Assembly (NCBI RefSeq): GCF_016862955.1
Contig: NZ_BONY01000038.1
Span: forward strand, 1 to 64,000
Length of the DNA stretch: 64,000 nt
Direction of reading: 5' to 3'
From: Rhizocola hellebori
Lineage (GTDB): Bacteria > Actinomycetota > Actinomycetes > Mycobacteriales > Micromonosporaceae
Below, piece after piece: positions 44,389-53,058 of this stretch. The position numbers were made by a program, and so were the translations under genes. The notes below the pieces were generated by a model, which saw only the letters and a list, made by a program, of their open reading frames with translations, was not told where the DNA came from and searched no databases. The first letter of the stretch is position 1. The number at the start of each line of letters is the position of its first letter.

Positions 44389-45654
44389 GTGACGACGACG
44401 GTCCCCAGTGATGATCTCCTCGAGTTCCTCCGCCGGTGCGGAGTCGCGCTCTGCCTCGCCGGCGAGGCCGCCAGCCGCATCCCCGACGAGATGGAAGCGA
44501 TCGCCGACGCCTACGGGATAGGCGATTGCGAGTTTCTGGTGGTGCCGACCGGTGTTTTCGTGCGCGTTGTCGACGACCACATCGGTGCGGTCACCGTCGA
44601 CTTCATGAACGCCGACGGGCCTCCGCTGCGCCTGGACCAGGTCGACGCGCTGTACAAGCTCATCGACGAGGTTAAGCGCAAGCCGATCCCGCCCGACGAG
44701 GCGATCGACCGGCTCAAGACCATCGTGCGGGCCAAGCCGCGCTTCAACTGGTTCAACCGCATCCTCGGCCATGCCGTGCTCACCGTCGGGCTGGGTCTGC
44801 TGCTGGTGCGCGACCGCAACGCGCTCATCGCGCTCGCCGTGCTTGGGCTCGTCGTTGGCGTGCTGCGCCTTGTCGCCGAACGGGTCCTGGTGCTCTCCCT
44901 CGCCCTGCCCGTCGCGGCGGCCATGCTGGTGACCGGGCTGGCCTACCGGTACGGGCCGCAGATGGGGGTGGAACCGTCTACTTTGCTCATTCCCCCGCTG
45001 GTCACCTTCCTGCCCGGGGCCGCCCTGACCCTCGGCGCGCAGGAGATGGCCACCCGGTCGATGATCAGCGGCGCGAGCCGGATCGTCTCAGGCGTATACA
45101 TGCTTCTATTGCTAAGTTTTGGTATTTTCGCCGGCGCGCAGATCGCCGGCACGGCGCACCCGCCCATCGAGCAGACCGGCCTTCCCACTTGGGCGCCGGT
45201 CGTCGGAGTCGTCGTCTTCGGCGTCGGCATGTATTTCAACAGCTCCGCGCCGAAAGGGGCGCTGCTGTGGCTCATGCTGATGCTGTTCTGCGCCTGGGGC
45301 GCGCAGCAGGCGGGCAACCTTGTCGCCGTGGGCGGCTTGTTCGGCGCGTTCACCGGCGGCCTGGTGGTGGTGCCGATCGCGACGCTGGTGCAGCGGCTGC
45401 ACGGTCCCCCGGCACAGGTCGCCTCCTTGCCCGCTTTCTGGCTCTTGGTACCGGGAGCACTCGGCCTGTCCGGCGTCTCCGGCCTGGTCGACCTCGGCGG
45501 AGGCACCTCACAGGGCGCGGACAACCTGATCAACGCCTTCCTCACCGTCGTCTCGGTCGCGCTCGGGATCCTGGTCGGCTCCAGCCTCATCGCCACGGCC
45601 AGGGCATCGTCGCGTTTGTTCACATCGCGTGCGGTTCGCAGAGCGGACCGTTAA
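44389..45654 (+). CDS. Threonine/serine exporter, ThrE family
   Basis: A 421-residue membrane protein with the ThrE layout: a soluble N-terminal domain of about 115 residues (starting with the pattern LCLAGEAASRIPDEMEAIADAYG), then about ten hydrophobic helices. ThrE exports threonine and serine in Corynebacterium. GTG start 18 bases after the thioesterase stop. The C-terminus is basic. Confidence 0.88.
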   Translation: MTTTVPSDDLLEFLRRCGVALCLAGEAASRIPDEMEAIADAYGIGDCEFLVVPTGVFVRVVDDHIGAVTVDFMNADGPPLRLDQVDALYKLIDEVKRKPIPPDEAIDRLKTIVRAKPRFNWFNRILGHAVLTVGLGLLLVRDRNALIALAVLGLVVGVLRLVAERVLVLSLALPVAAAMLVTGLAYRYGPQMGVEPSTLLIPPLVTFLPGAALTLGAQEMATRSMISGASRIVSGVYMLLLLSFGIFAGAQIAGTAHPPIEQTGLPTWAPVVGVVVFGVGMYFNSSAPKGALLWLMLMLFCAWGAQQAGNLVAVGGLFGAFTGGLVVVPIATLVQRLHGPPAQVASLPAFWLLVPGALGLSGVSGLVDLGGGTSQGADNLINAFLTVVSVALGILVGSSLIATARASSRLFTSRAVRRADR

Positions 45655-45754
45655 TTAGCAACATCTAGAGGAATTTAAATCGAAAATTATTGACGAAACG
45701 CCGGACATCTTCCACTATCGATGAGCCTAGTTTCAGTCCGATGTGGAGGCGTAA

Positions 45755-46489
45755 ATGCTTCGACGCACAGTCAGAGTTCTTTCCTCCATTGCGCTGACCA
45801 TCGCGGCGTCAGCCGCAGTGGTGGTCACCACACAAAGCCCCGCGCTGGCCGACGGCTGCTACACCTGGGGACGCACCCTGTCCCAGGGCACCTCGGGCGA
45901 GGACGTGCGCCAGCTGCAGATCCGGGTGTCCGGATACCCAGGCTACGGCGCGGTCATCGACCTCGACGGGGTCTTCGGCCCGGCCACGCGCTCGGCAGTA
46001 ATCCGGTTCCAGCAAGCCTGGGGTCTCGGCGCCGACGGCATCGCCGGCCCGCAGACCTACAGCAAGATTTATGCCCTGCAAGACGACGACTGCACCCCCA
46101 TCCACTTCACCTACGGTGAACTCAACAACTGCAACAGCACCTGGGCCGGCGGCAACGTATCCGCCGCCACCGCAAAGTTCAACGCACTGGTGAACATGTG
46201 GAAGCTGGAGGCGATGCGGCACGCACTAGGCGACGTGCCGATCACCATCAGCAGCGCCTTCCGCAGCGTCGCGTGCAACAACGCCGCGGGCGGCTCCTCC
46301 ACCAGCCGCCACCTCTACGGTGACGCTGTCGACCTCACCGGCTCGGTATCGTTCTGCAGGCTTGCCCAGCAGGCCCGCAACCACGGCTTCCGGGAGATTC
46401 TCGGCCCCGGCTACCCCGACCACAACGACCACACCCACGTGGCCAACAAGTCTGGGCAGTTCTGGTCCGCGCCCAACTGCGGCATCTGA
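45755..46489 (+). CDS. Secreted peptidoglycan-binding M15-type peptidase
   Basis: A 244-residue secreted protein. Signal peptide (about 1-32, ending ALA), peptidoglycan_binding_1 domain (about 40-110; EDVRQLQIRVSGY, GVFGPATRSAVIRFQQAWGL), and a C-terminal M15/D-Ala-D-Ala carboxypeptidase-like domain with zinc ligands in SRHLYGDAVDL (His, Asp) and HNDHTHV (His). It would trim cell-wall peptides. Good RBS GGAGG upstream (tggaggcgtaa-ATG). Confidence 0.92.
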   Translation: MLRRTVRVLSSIALTIAASAAVVVTTQSPALADGCYTWGRTLSQGTSGEDVRQLQIRVSGYPGYGAVIDLDGVFGPATRSAVIRFQQAWGLGADGIAGPQTYSKIYALQDDDCTPIHFTYGELNNCNSTWAGGNVSAATAKFNALVNMWKLEAMRHALGDVPITISSAFRSVACNNAAGGSSTSRHLYGDAVDLTGSVSFCRLAQQARNHGFREILGPGYPDHNDHTHVANKSGQFWSAPNCGI

Positions 46490-46498
46490 TCAAACAGC

Positions 46499-46533
46499 AA
46501 AAGGCCGCCCGCTCCACTTGCGGGCGGCCTTTT
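46499..46533. terminator. Rho-independent terminator
   Basis: Perfect 14-base stem AAAAGGCCGCCCGC / GCGGGCGGCCTTTT with a 7-base loop. The A-rich start and T-rich end make it work in both directions, for the M15 peptidase gene and the convergent glyoxalase gene. Confidence 0.85.
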
Positions 46534-46537
46534 GCGG

Positions 46538-47188
46538 CTACCCGATCCAGCGCGGCAAACCCTTGCGGGCCAACGGATCGTTAGGCTCAAGGAAACGCAG
46601 ATGGTTGCCGAACGGGTCGGCGATGGTCAGCACCCGCGCGCCCCACGGCACGGCCTCGATGTCGGGCACCCACACCGCCGGCCCCCACACCCGGCTGCCC
46701 ATCTCGCCGCGGCGCAGCGAGAGCTCGTGGTGCAACGCGTCGAGGTCGGCCAGGGAAATCGAAACCGTCGCACCGTGCCCCGGGTCGTAGGGCTGCTCGG
46801 CCAGCTGAAAAGTGCTGTGGGCCCGGATAACCTGGCCGTAGAACGGCGTCCCCGGCCCGCCCGATGGGCCGCCGAAATCCAGGTCGAAGCCGAGGAACTC
46901 CAGATAGAACTCCAGCGCCTTCGCCTCTGAGAAGATCCTCAATATCGGGATCGTGGTGCTGGTCGCCCGGCGCGGGTCGGTGACCTCAGGGCCGTCCACC
47001 TCAGCTCGCACAATGCGGCTCTTCGCGCTCTGCTCGATTTTCGCCGCGAGAATGTTCCAGTCGTCGAAGCCGAACTGACGGGCCACGATTTCCAGGCACT
47101 CGCTGTGTGATAGGTCGATCTGCTTACGTGCCAAGGCTTCGGCCCGCAGCGCCTTCGCCATCAGCTTCGCATCACGAAACGTGCGCAT
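46538..47188 (-). CDS. Glyoxalase/VOC superfamily protein
   Basis: A 216-residue protein. An N-terminal helical region (about 1-60: MRTFRDAKLMAKALRAEALA, IVARQFGFDDWNILAA) precedes a VOC fold (PILRIFSEAKALEFYLEFLGFDL; DPFGNHLRFLEP), as in bleomycin-resistance-like glyoxalase superfamily proteins. It may bind or modify small molecules, but the substrate is unknown. Confidence 0.85.
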   Translation of the reverse strand: MRTFRDAKLMAKALRAEALARKQIDLSHSECLEIVARQFGFDDWNILAAKIEQSAKSRIVRAEVDGPEVTDPRRATSTTIPILRIFSEAKALEFYLEFLGFDLDFGGPSGGPGTPFYGQVIRAHSTFQLAEQPYDPGHGATVSISLADLDALHHELSLRRGEMGSRVWGPAVWVPDIEAVPWGARVLTIADPFGNHLRFLEPNDPLARKGLPRWIG

Positions 47189-47410
47189 ACTCTTCGATCC
47201 TCCATGATCCAGCGAACGCCACAGGAATGTCCCTGTGTCTCAGCGCCTGCATTGCTGATTCGTTCGCCGACGGATGGATCGGTGCGCCAAATCCCAAACG
47301 ATGCATTCACCAAACCCAAAGCGGGCGCAAGCGGCCGGCCGCATCAGCCAGCATCACGCTAACCACCCCCCATTCCACCCGTCAACCCCTCCCCCGCCCA
47401 CAGCACCGTG

Positions 47411-48976
47411 TCACCCCTCGGCGAGCACGCGGACCGCTGCGGGCAGTGCCGCTTCCCGGTCGGTGGGCACCAGCCCCGCTCTGGTGCGCCGTTCCAGCAG
47501 GTCCGCCTCGTCGAGCGCCCCTTCGTGCAGCACTCCCCAGCGCAGCTCTCCCTCGGTGACCCCCGGGGCTACCTCCGAAACCCCCAGCGCTGCAACAGCT
47601 TCCGCCTCCAGCCCGTAGCGAGCCCGCAACAGCGCCATCGTCTTGTCCAGCCCACCGCCACCGCTGCTCAGCGCGCCGCCCACCCGACCGCTGGCCGCCT
47701 CACCCCCACCTGCCGCGCCGCCCCTACGGCCCACCCCGCCGGGGGCGCCGGGCAACGGGAGCCGCTTCGTGCGGCACGGGCCGGCGTTGAGCCCCGCCAC
47801 ACGAACAGCGGTATCCACGGCGTCTTCAGCCATCCGCCGGTACGTGGTCAGTTTGCCGCCGACGACGGTGACGACGCCGTCTTCGCCCACCTGCACGACA
47901 TGTCTCCGCGAGAGGTCCGCCGTCTGGCCCTCGGCGCCAAGCAGCGGCCGCAGCCCCGCATAGGATCCGATCACGTCGGAGCGCGAAATTTTGTGCTCCA
48001 GAACAGAATTGAGCACGCCCAGCAGGAAATCGGCGTCGGCCTCGGGGGCTACCGGCTCGTCGGGGATCGGCCCGTCGAAAGGCTCGTCTGTCAAGCCGAC
48101 ATAGACGCGGCCATCGCGCTGCGGCAGAGCAAGCACGTAGCGCGAGGTCGCCCCTGGTACCGGAATGGTCAAGCCCGCCCCAAGCCCACCGAAGACTCGC
48201 CCGGGCAACACCAGATGCGAACCAATCGATGGACGCAGGGAAAGCTGCGGGGCAAGAGTGGCAGCCCAGACCCCGGTAGCGTTCACGACGACCCGCGCCC
48301 GCACAGTGAACGTAGACCCGGTCAGCTCATCGCGCAGCGTCTCCCGCGTCACGGCCCGGCAACGCGTGATGATGCGCGCCCCGAAACCCGCTGCCGCCCT
48401 GGCCAGACCGACCACGAGCCGCGCGTCGTCGCACAGCTGCCCGTCCCAGGCCAGCAGACCACCTCGCAAGCCGTTGCGCTGCAAGGCAGGAGCCATCGCC
48501 AGCGTCTCCACCCGGGACAGCTTGCGTGGCCTGGGCAGGATGGCCCGCGGCGTGCGCGCCGCCAGCCGCAGCAGATCACCGGCGGCCACCCCGGCGCGCG
48601 CCTGGGCGAAAGCCTTGGGCGACACCGACTCTGCGAACGGCAGGATCGCCGGCAGCGGCCGCACCAGGTGCGGCGCGATGTGCCGCATGAGCAGCCCGCG
48701 CTCGACCGCGCTTTCATACGCGAGGCCGACATCGCCGTGCGCCAGGTAGCGCAGCCCGCCGTGGACCAGCTTCGAGCTCCACCGCGACGTGCCAAAAGCG
48801 AGATCATGCGCGTCGACCGCGGCCACGCTCAGCCCGCGGCTGGCCGCATCGAGCGCCACCCCGGCGCCGGTGACACCGAGCCCCACCACCAGCACGTCCA
48901 CCTGGGTTTCGGCAAGTTCTTGCAGCTCGCGGGCCCGGCGAGCTCTGTTGAGTGAGGAGTTGCGTCGCTGTGACAT
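47411..48976 (-). CDS. glpD: Glycerol-3-phosphate dehydrogenase/oxidase
   Basis: A 521-residue FAD enzyme of the GlpD family: dinucleotide motif VVGLGVTGAGVALDAASRG, TSRWSSKLVHGGLRYL, and GGKLTTYRRMAEDA, with a C-terminal GlpD cap domain. It oxidises glycerol-3-phosphate to dihydroxyacetone phosphate. Odd: a Gly/Ala-rich low-complexity insert of about 30 residues (near 420-450) separates the oxidase and C-terminal domains. The start codon is 11 bases from that of the divergent FAD oxidase, within a palindrome. Confidence 0.93.
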   Translation of the reverse strand: MSQRRNSSLNRARRARELQELAETQVDVLVVGLGVTGAGVALDAASRGLSVAAVDAHDLAFGTSRWSSKLVHGGLRYLAHGDVGLAYESAVERGLLMRHIAPHLVRPLPAILPFAESVSPKAFAQARAGVAAGDLLRLAARTPRAILPRPRKLSRVETLAMAPALQRNGLRGGLLAWDGQLCDDARLVVGLARAAAGFGARIITRCRAVTRETLRDELTGSTFTVRARVVVNATGVWAATLAPQLSLRPSIGSHLVLPGRVFGGLGAGLTIPVPGATSRYVLALPQRDGRVYVGLTDEPFDGPIPDEPVAPEADADFLLGVLNSVLEHKISRSDVIGSYAGLRPLLGAEGQTADLSRRHVVQVGEDGVVTVVGGKLTTYRRMAEDAVDTAVRVAGLNAGPCRTKRLPLPGAPGGVGRRGGAAGGGEAASGRVGGALSSGGGGLDKTMALLRARYGLEAEAVAALGVSEVAPGVTEGELRWGVLHEGALDEADLLERRTRAGLVPTDREAALPAAVRVLAEG

Positions 48977-48995
48977 TGGATGTCATTATGTCACA
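48969..48995. promoter_or_regulatory. Palindromic operator covering both divergent start codons
   Basis: TGTGACAT (48969-48976) and ATGTCACA (48988-48995), a perfect 8-base inverted repeat with an 11-base spacer; the spacer holds another ATGTCA half-site (48980-48985). The two outer arms contain the ATG of glpD and the ATG of the FAD oxidase. TGACAT-type half-sites suit a GntR-like regulator. Both transcripts would have little or no leader. Confidence 0.6.
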
Positions 48996-50490
48996 CATGG
49001 CGGAGCGAGCGGAACACCTGTGGGGAGGTTGGGGCGACCCGGCCAACGCGATGGCTTTACCGCCTTCCATCCAATCCCTTTTGGGGGTACTAAACACAGC
49101 CCCCGCGCCCGCCACACCGCTAGCCGATCTGCGTCCCGCCCCCAGCCGGGTAGACCCCGGCCCTCTTCGCGACATCGTCGGGGCGGCCCACGTCCACACC
49201 GACGACGCGACCCGCCTGCGGCGCAGCGGCGGAAAGTCCACCCCTGACCTGCTTCGCCAGCGGGCAGGCGAGGTCAGCTCCGCGCCCGATGTGGTGGTCT
49301 GCCCGTCCACTCACGACGAAGTGCAGGCCCTGCTTACCTTTTGCTCGTCGGCGCGGCTGGCCGTGGTACCCCACGGAGGAGGCACTTCGGTTGTAGGAGG
49401 CCTGTCGCCGCAAGCGGACCGATATGCTGGAGTGGTCGCCATTGACTTGTGGCGTCTAAACTCCCTCGTCGACCTCGACCCGGTTTCGCGCATCGCCACG
49501 CTTTCGGCCGGAATGCGCGCCCCTGACGCCGAAACTATCCTTAACCAGCAAGGATTCACGCTCGGCCACTTCCCGCAATCCTTCGAATACGCCACCATCG
49601 GCGGCTTCGCCGCCACCCGCTCATCAGGCCAAGCCTCCGCAGGCTACGGCCGCTTCGACGCCATGGTCGTCGCCCTCACCGTCGCCACCCCCGCCGGCTC
49701 CCTCACCGTAGGCCGAGCCCCCGCCTCCGCCGCCGGCCCCGACCTGCGCCAGCTGTTCCTCGGCTCCGAAGGCACCCTCGGCATCATCACCTCGGTCACC
49801 GTGCGCCTGCGGCCGCTTCCCCCCGAAACCACCTACCACGGCTGGAGTTTTCCCACCTTCGACGAAGGCCTCGATGCCGTGCGAGCCCTAGCCCAAGACG
49901 GTCCACTCCCGACAGTCCTGCGCCTCTCCGACGAGCTGGAATCCACCCTCCAATACTCCACCGACGGCGCCCTCCTCATCGTCGCCACCCCCCACCCCCA
50001 CCCCCACCCCCTCCCCGGTGCTACGGGACTTGGCCCGGAGATCGGTGAGAAGTGGCTTCGCGGGCGATATTCCGGCCCCTACCTTCGCGATGCTCTCCTC
50101 GACGCCGGCGCCTTCGTGGAAACCCTTGAAACGGCAGCTTTCTGGTCCCGCCTCCCCCAGCTCTACCGTGCTGTCCGCGACGCCTTCGGCGACACTTTCC
50201 TCCTCCTTTGTCACATCTCCCACGTCTACGAAACCGGCGCCTCTCTCTACTTCACCGCCGTCGGCCCCATGATCAGCCCCGCTCACTGGTCCGAGGTCAA
50301 AGCGGCCGTGAGCGACGCGATCCTCGCCAACGGCGGCACCATCAGCCATCACCACGGCGTCGGCACAGACCACCGCGACTGGTACGTCCGCGAGGTCGGA
50401 GAGCTGGCCATCGACACCCTGCGCGCAGCCAAACGCCGCCTCGACCCGCACGGCATCCTCAACCCCGGCGTCCTCATCCCCCTGCCCTAG
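48988..50490 (+). CDS. FAD-linked oxidase (alkyldihydroxyacetonephosphate synthase-like)
   Basis: About 500 residues of the VAO/PCMH flavoprotein family: FAD-binding VVCPSTHDEVQALL and VPHGGGTSVVGG, then the ADPS-type C-terminal block ISHHHGVGTDHRDWY. Eukaryotic ADPS makes ether-lipid precursors from acyl-DHAP; bacterial homologues are mostly uncharacterised. Divergent pairing with glpD, whose product is DHAP, supports a link to DHAP chemistry. ATG 48997 is an alternative start. A (CCCCCA)n stretch at about 49988-50010 encodes a short His-Pro repeat that may be length-variable. Confidence 0.88.
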   Translation: MSHMAERAEHLWGGWGDPANAMALPPSIQSLLGVLNTAPAPATPLADLRPAPSRVDPGPLRDIVGAAHVHTDDATRLRRSGGKSTPDLLRQRAGEVSSAPDVVVCPSTHDEVQALLTFCSSARLAVVPHGGGTSVVGGLSPQADRYAGVVAIDLWRLNSLVDLDPVSRIATLSAGMRAPDAETILNQQGFTLGHFPQSFEYATIGGFAATRSSGQASAGYGRFDAMVVALTVATPAGSLTVGRAPASAAGPDLRQLFLGSEGTLGIITSVTVRLRPLPPETTYHGWSFPTFDEGLDAVRALAQDGPLPTVLRLSDELESTLQYSTDGALLIVATPHPHPHPLPGATGLGPEIGEKWLRGRYSGPYLRDALLDAGAFVETLETAAFWSRLPQLYRAVRDAFGDTFLLLCHISHVYETGASLYFTAVGPMISPAHWSEVKAAVSDAILANGGTISHHHGVGTDHRDWYVREVGELAIDTLRAAKRRLDPHGILNPGVLIPLP

Positions 50491-50558
50491 GTGTTGCCCA
50501 CCTCACCGTCTCTTATATCGCTCGCGCTCGGGCCGCCGGGCCGGATACCTTCGCCCTT

Positions 50559-51182
50559 GTGTCGACGATTCGCGCTGTCCCGAAGCAGGTCACCATCGCC
50601 GTCTGGGCGCTGCTCGCCCTCGCCCTGATCAGCCTCTTGCAGATCGTGTTCGGCTCCATCGAGCTCGCGCAGCTCGCCCGCACCACGCCTGAACTGCTGC
50701 GGACCTTCCCCGGCGTCGAACACCTCAAGGCCGTCGACGAACTCAACGGCAGCGCCCGCTCCCTCATCGTCCTCAGCGCCATCACCGTCGTGGGCGCCGC
50801 GATCATCCTCCGCCCAGTCCACCTGGGCCGCCTCTGGGCCCGCCGCGGCGCCTTCGCCGTCCTCAGCGTCGCCCTCGGCCTGGAACTCCTACAAATCGGC
50901 GGCGATTCCTCCGCCGTCGTCCAGGTCGGCATGCTCGTCTCCGGCTCATCCCCCGACACCGCTGACACGGTCAGCGATCTGCTCTACCCCGCCTGGCTCC
51001 CTTGGGGCTACTTCACGGCGGAGATCATCTTCGTGGCGGCGGGCGCGACTGCCCTGGTCTGCCTGCTCAAGAGCTTGTCCGGCGAGTACTTCGAGCGCAA
51101 GAACGCGACCTCGGCGGCGGACGATCCTCGGCTCTGGGACGTCAAAGCGATCCGCGCCAAAATGAACCCAGAAAACGACTGA
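50559..51182 (+). CDS. Hypothetical four-helix membrane protein
   Basis: A 207-residue protein with four hydrophobic segments (about 10-30, 67-85, 93-112 and 145-170) and a charged cytoplasmic tail. GTG 50559 is chosen because the frame upstream of it is the shadow of the FAD-oxidase 3' end. No recognised domain. Confidence 0.68.
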   Translation: MSTIRAVPKQVTIAVWALLALALISLLQIVFGSIELAQLARTTPELLRTFPGVEHLKAVDELNGSARSLIVLSAITVVGAAIILRPVHLGRLWARRGAFAVLSVALGLELLQIGGDSSAVVQVGMLVSGSSPDTADTVSDLLYPAWLPWGYFTAEIIFVAAGATALVCLLKSLSGEYFERKNATSAADDPRLWDVKAIRAKMNPEND

Positions 51183-51473
51183 GGGTTGGTTCTTGCGTTC
51201 GTTTCGGTCCTGTGACCTTGGTGCCGTTGCTGGGCCTAGCCCGTTGACAATGCCAATTTCCTGGCCGAGACACATTGTGGTCGGCTTATGAGATCAGTAC
51301 AGCGCCGGTAGAGTGCGCACTGGCTCACGTACTCATGACAATCGATAGCTTGATTTTATGGCCCTTCTGCGGCCCAGCAGATCTGCGTGCGTACGGACCT
51401 TCCCGCCAATGTGACCGATATCCATCAATGAGCACTAGGAACAATAGATCTACCAGAGTGATCTTTCACGTGC
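51183..51473. other. Gene-free stretch between the membrane protein and the immunity genes
   Basis: About 290 bases, noticeably less GC-rich than the flanks, with no convincing gene, RNA or repeat that I can see. It marks the left edge of the AT-richer immunity-gene patch. Confidence 0.4.
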
Positions 51474-51722
51474 CTAGGGGCGGTCCTCGACCAGTGCCGC
51501 AGGGATCACGTCGATTGTGGGCTCCACCGCACTAAAGATCGTGTCCTGTGCAAACACTGAATTCTCGATGCCGTTCCATACCTCTCTCGACTCATCCGGG
51601 GTTCCGGCTTGGAGCAGCTTCGAAAGTATGTTGCCGAACAGCTCCGGGCTGCCCGTGCTGGTCCAATACCGACTCCAGTCAACCCGTTGAATAACTACTT
51701 GGCCCAAATCTGTGTCGCTCAT
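51474..51722 (-). pseudogene. Truncated immunity-type (HEAT-like) gene
   Basis: An 82-codon frame that resembles only the N-terminal part of HEAT-repeat immunity proteins of polymorphic-toxin loci (WSRYWTSTGSPELFG, EVWNGIENSVFAQDTIFSAVEPT). It stops abruptly after ALVEDRP, where such proteins normally continue with further helical repeats. Probably a remnant of a former immunity gene, or a minimal version. Family assignment rests on remembered sequence pattern. Confidence 0.5.
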
Positions 51723-51957
51723 TGTCCCCGCGCACCACCCGAATCGGCCCTAGTTCCGACTATTTCGAGAAATCGACCTTTGAACCATCCTGTAGAGTTC
51801 AGAACTCGCGGGACAAGAACATCGTCGCTCCAGATCCATTGACTAGTAGCCTTCTTGGGGCTTGTTTATCAACGTAGTGCGAGATCCCTGCCATGACCGG
51901 AAGAACTCCAGCTAATGGCGCCTTTGCACATGAGGCGCTCGAATACAAAGCGATGCG

Positions 51958-52380
51958 TTAACCGATAGATAATCGATGTACCTCACTTAGCACACCCTCT
52001 TGTCTTAGCAGGACGCTCAGCAAATTGGTTTCCACATAGGTCCCCAGATATCCATCTTGCCTCAGTTGGTTTGCGGATTCCAAGGCATCTTTTATGCTGC
52101 CGTTATAGACCTGCCGAAACGTCTTCAGAACTCCGCCGCTCACCGAATCGTTGTCCACAAGTCGCAGACAATAGGGTCCATTCTGGATTAACAGTTGGTC
52201 TCGCAACTCAGCGGGAGCCGGACCCCAGTCCCCATCATCCGAAACTATTCCGCACGCGCTACAATTCCACTCCGACTCCCAGCGAATCCGATTGTCGCGG
52301 ATCAATTGCACAACCCATCCGTCGCACGGTCTCCCGCAATTCTGACAATTGCCGAGGAGCCTGGCAGCCTGTTCACTCAT
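51958..52380 (-). CDS. Small zinc-ribbon-like protein, candidate immunity protein
   Basis: 140 residues. Two CxxC pairs near the N-terminus (NCQNCGRPCDG, NCSACGIVSDDGDWG) suggest a zinc ribbon; the rest is mixed alpha/beta (GPYCLRLVDNDSVSGGVLKTFRQVY). I do not recognise a named family. Its position between two other small immunity-like genes downstream of the RHS toxin, in lower-GC DNA, points to an orphan immunity gene. Confidence 0.6.
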   Translation of the reverse strand: MSEQAARLLGNCQNCGRPCDGWVVQLIRDNRIRWESEWNCSACGIVSDDGDWGPAPAELRDQLLIQNGPYCLRLVDNDSVSGGVLKTFRQVYNGSIKDALESANQLRQDGYLGTYVETNLLSVLLRQEGVLSEVHRLSIG

Positions 52381-52585
52381 GACCAGCCTCTGATAGACAT
52401 GTATCGTTGGACGATACTATAGAACCGCTCAGATGACCCCGAGCCAAGCCGAGGATGATGGTCACTCAGACCACGCGCAACCCAACGATGGTGAAGTTCC
52501 TCATGGATTAGCGTTCTACGAAGTTCCTCCCGCGCCACAAATCGCGGCACTTGATGTCCAGGCGCGTACCTTGCGCAATCAGATG

Positions 52586-53056
52586 CTATCCGCGCTGAAA
52601 GTCTACTGCTACCTCTCGGATATCTGAGTCTGGTGACATTGCAGCCGCATCTACCAGCTCACTCAGGAGGTCACCCATCTCCAACAAACGAAGTAGTTCT
52701 GCGGTTCGCCTATATGCCTCGTAATCGCTTTTTGGATTAGCTATCAATACGGCAACGAACCCAGGGAGCTTCCGCTCCAAAACATCACGGGGAATCCGAG
52801 AAATACAGCGCCGTACCTCGTCGATAAGCGAATGGGATACGCCAGCTAACTCGAATAGCTCAGGGAGTAATCGCTCGCTGATCTCTACGTTGCTCGCGCC
52901 AAGAACAGCTAGGGCTTGGCGCCGCCAGGGCAGCCGCTCAAGGCCCTCGCGAAGCACCTCCTCCATGTTGGTGCGCCGGAGCGCCCCCATCGCCTCACGA
53001 TACGCCTGCTCAGCCTGCACAAACGCGAGCCAGAGCTGCTCGGAATCACTATCCAT
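52586..53056 (-). CDS. Probable cognate immunity protein for the RHS toxin
   Basis: A 156-residue all-helical acidic protein (DSEQLWLAFVQAEQAYREAMGALRR; SDSDIREVAVDFQRG-type tail) suggesting HEAT-like repeats. The ATG at 53056 is 2 bases after the RHS stop codon (GGAAGAAG upstream inside the toxin gene), so it is made together with the toxin. Immediately 3' of an RHS toxin is the standard place for the immunity gene. Role by position, not by recognised family. Confidence 0.7.
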   Translation of the reverse strand: MDSDSEQLWLAFVQAEQAYREAMGALRRTNMEEVLREGLERLPWRRQALAVLGASNVEISERLLPELFELAGVSHSLIDEVRRCISRIPRDVLERKLPGFVAVLIANPKSDYEAYRRTAELLRLLEMGDLLSELVDAAAMSPDSDIREVAVDFQRG

Positions 53057-53058
53057 GA

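Noticed and set aside
52433-52627. A 64-codon plus-strand frame among the immunity genes
   Set aside because: No good RBS, overlaps the 3' end of the helical immunity gene, and no recognisable domain.
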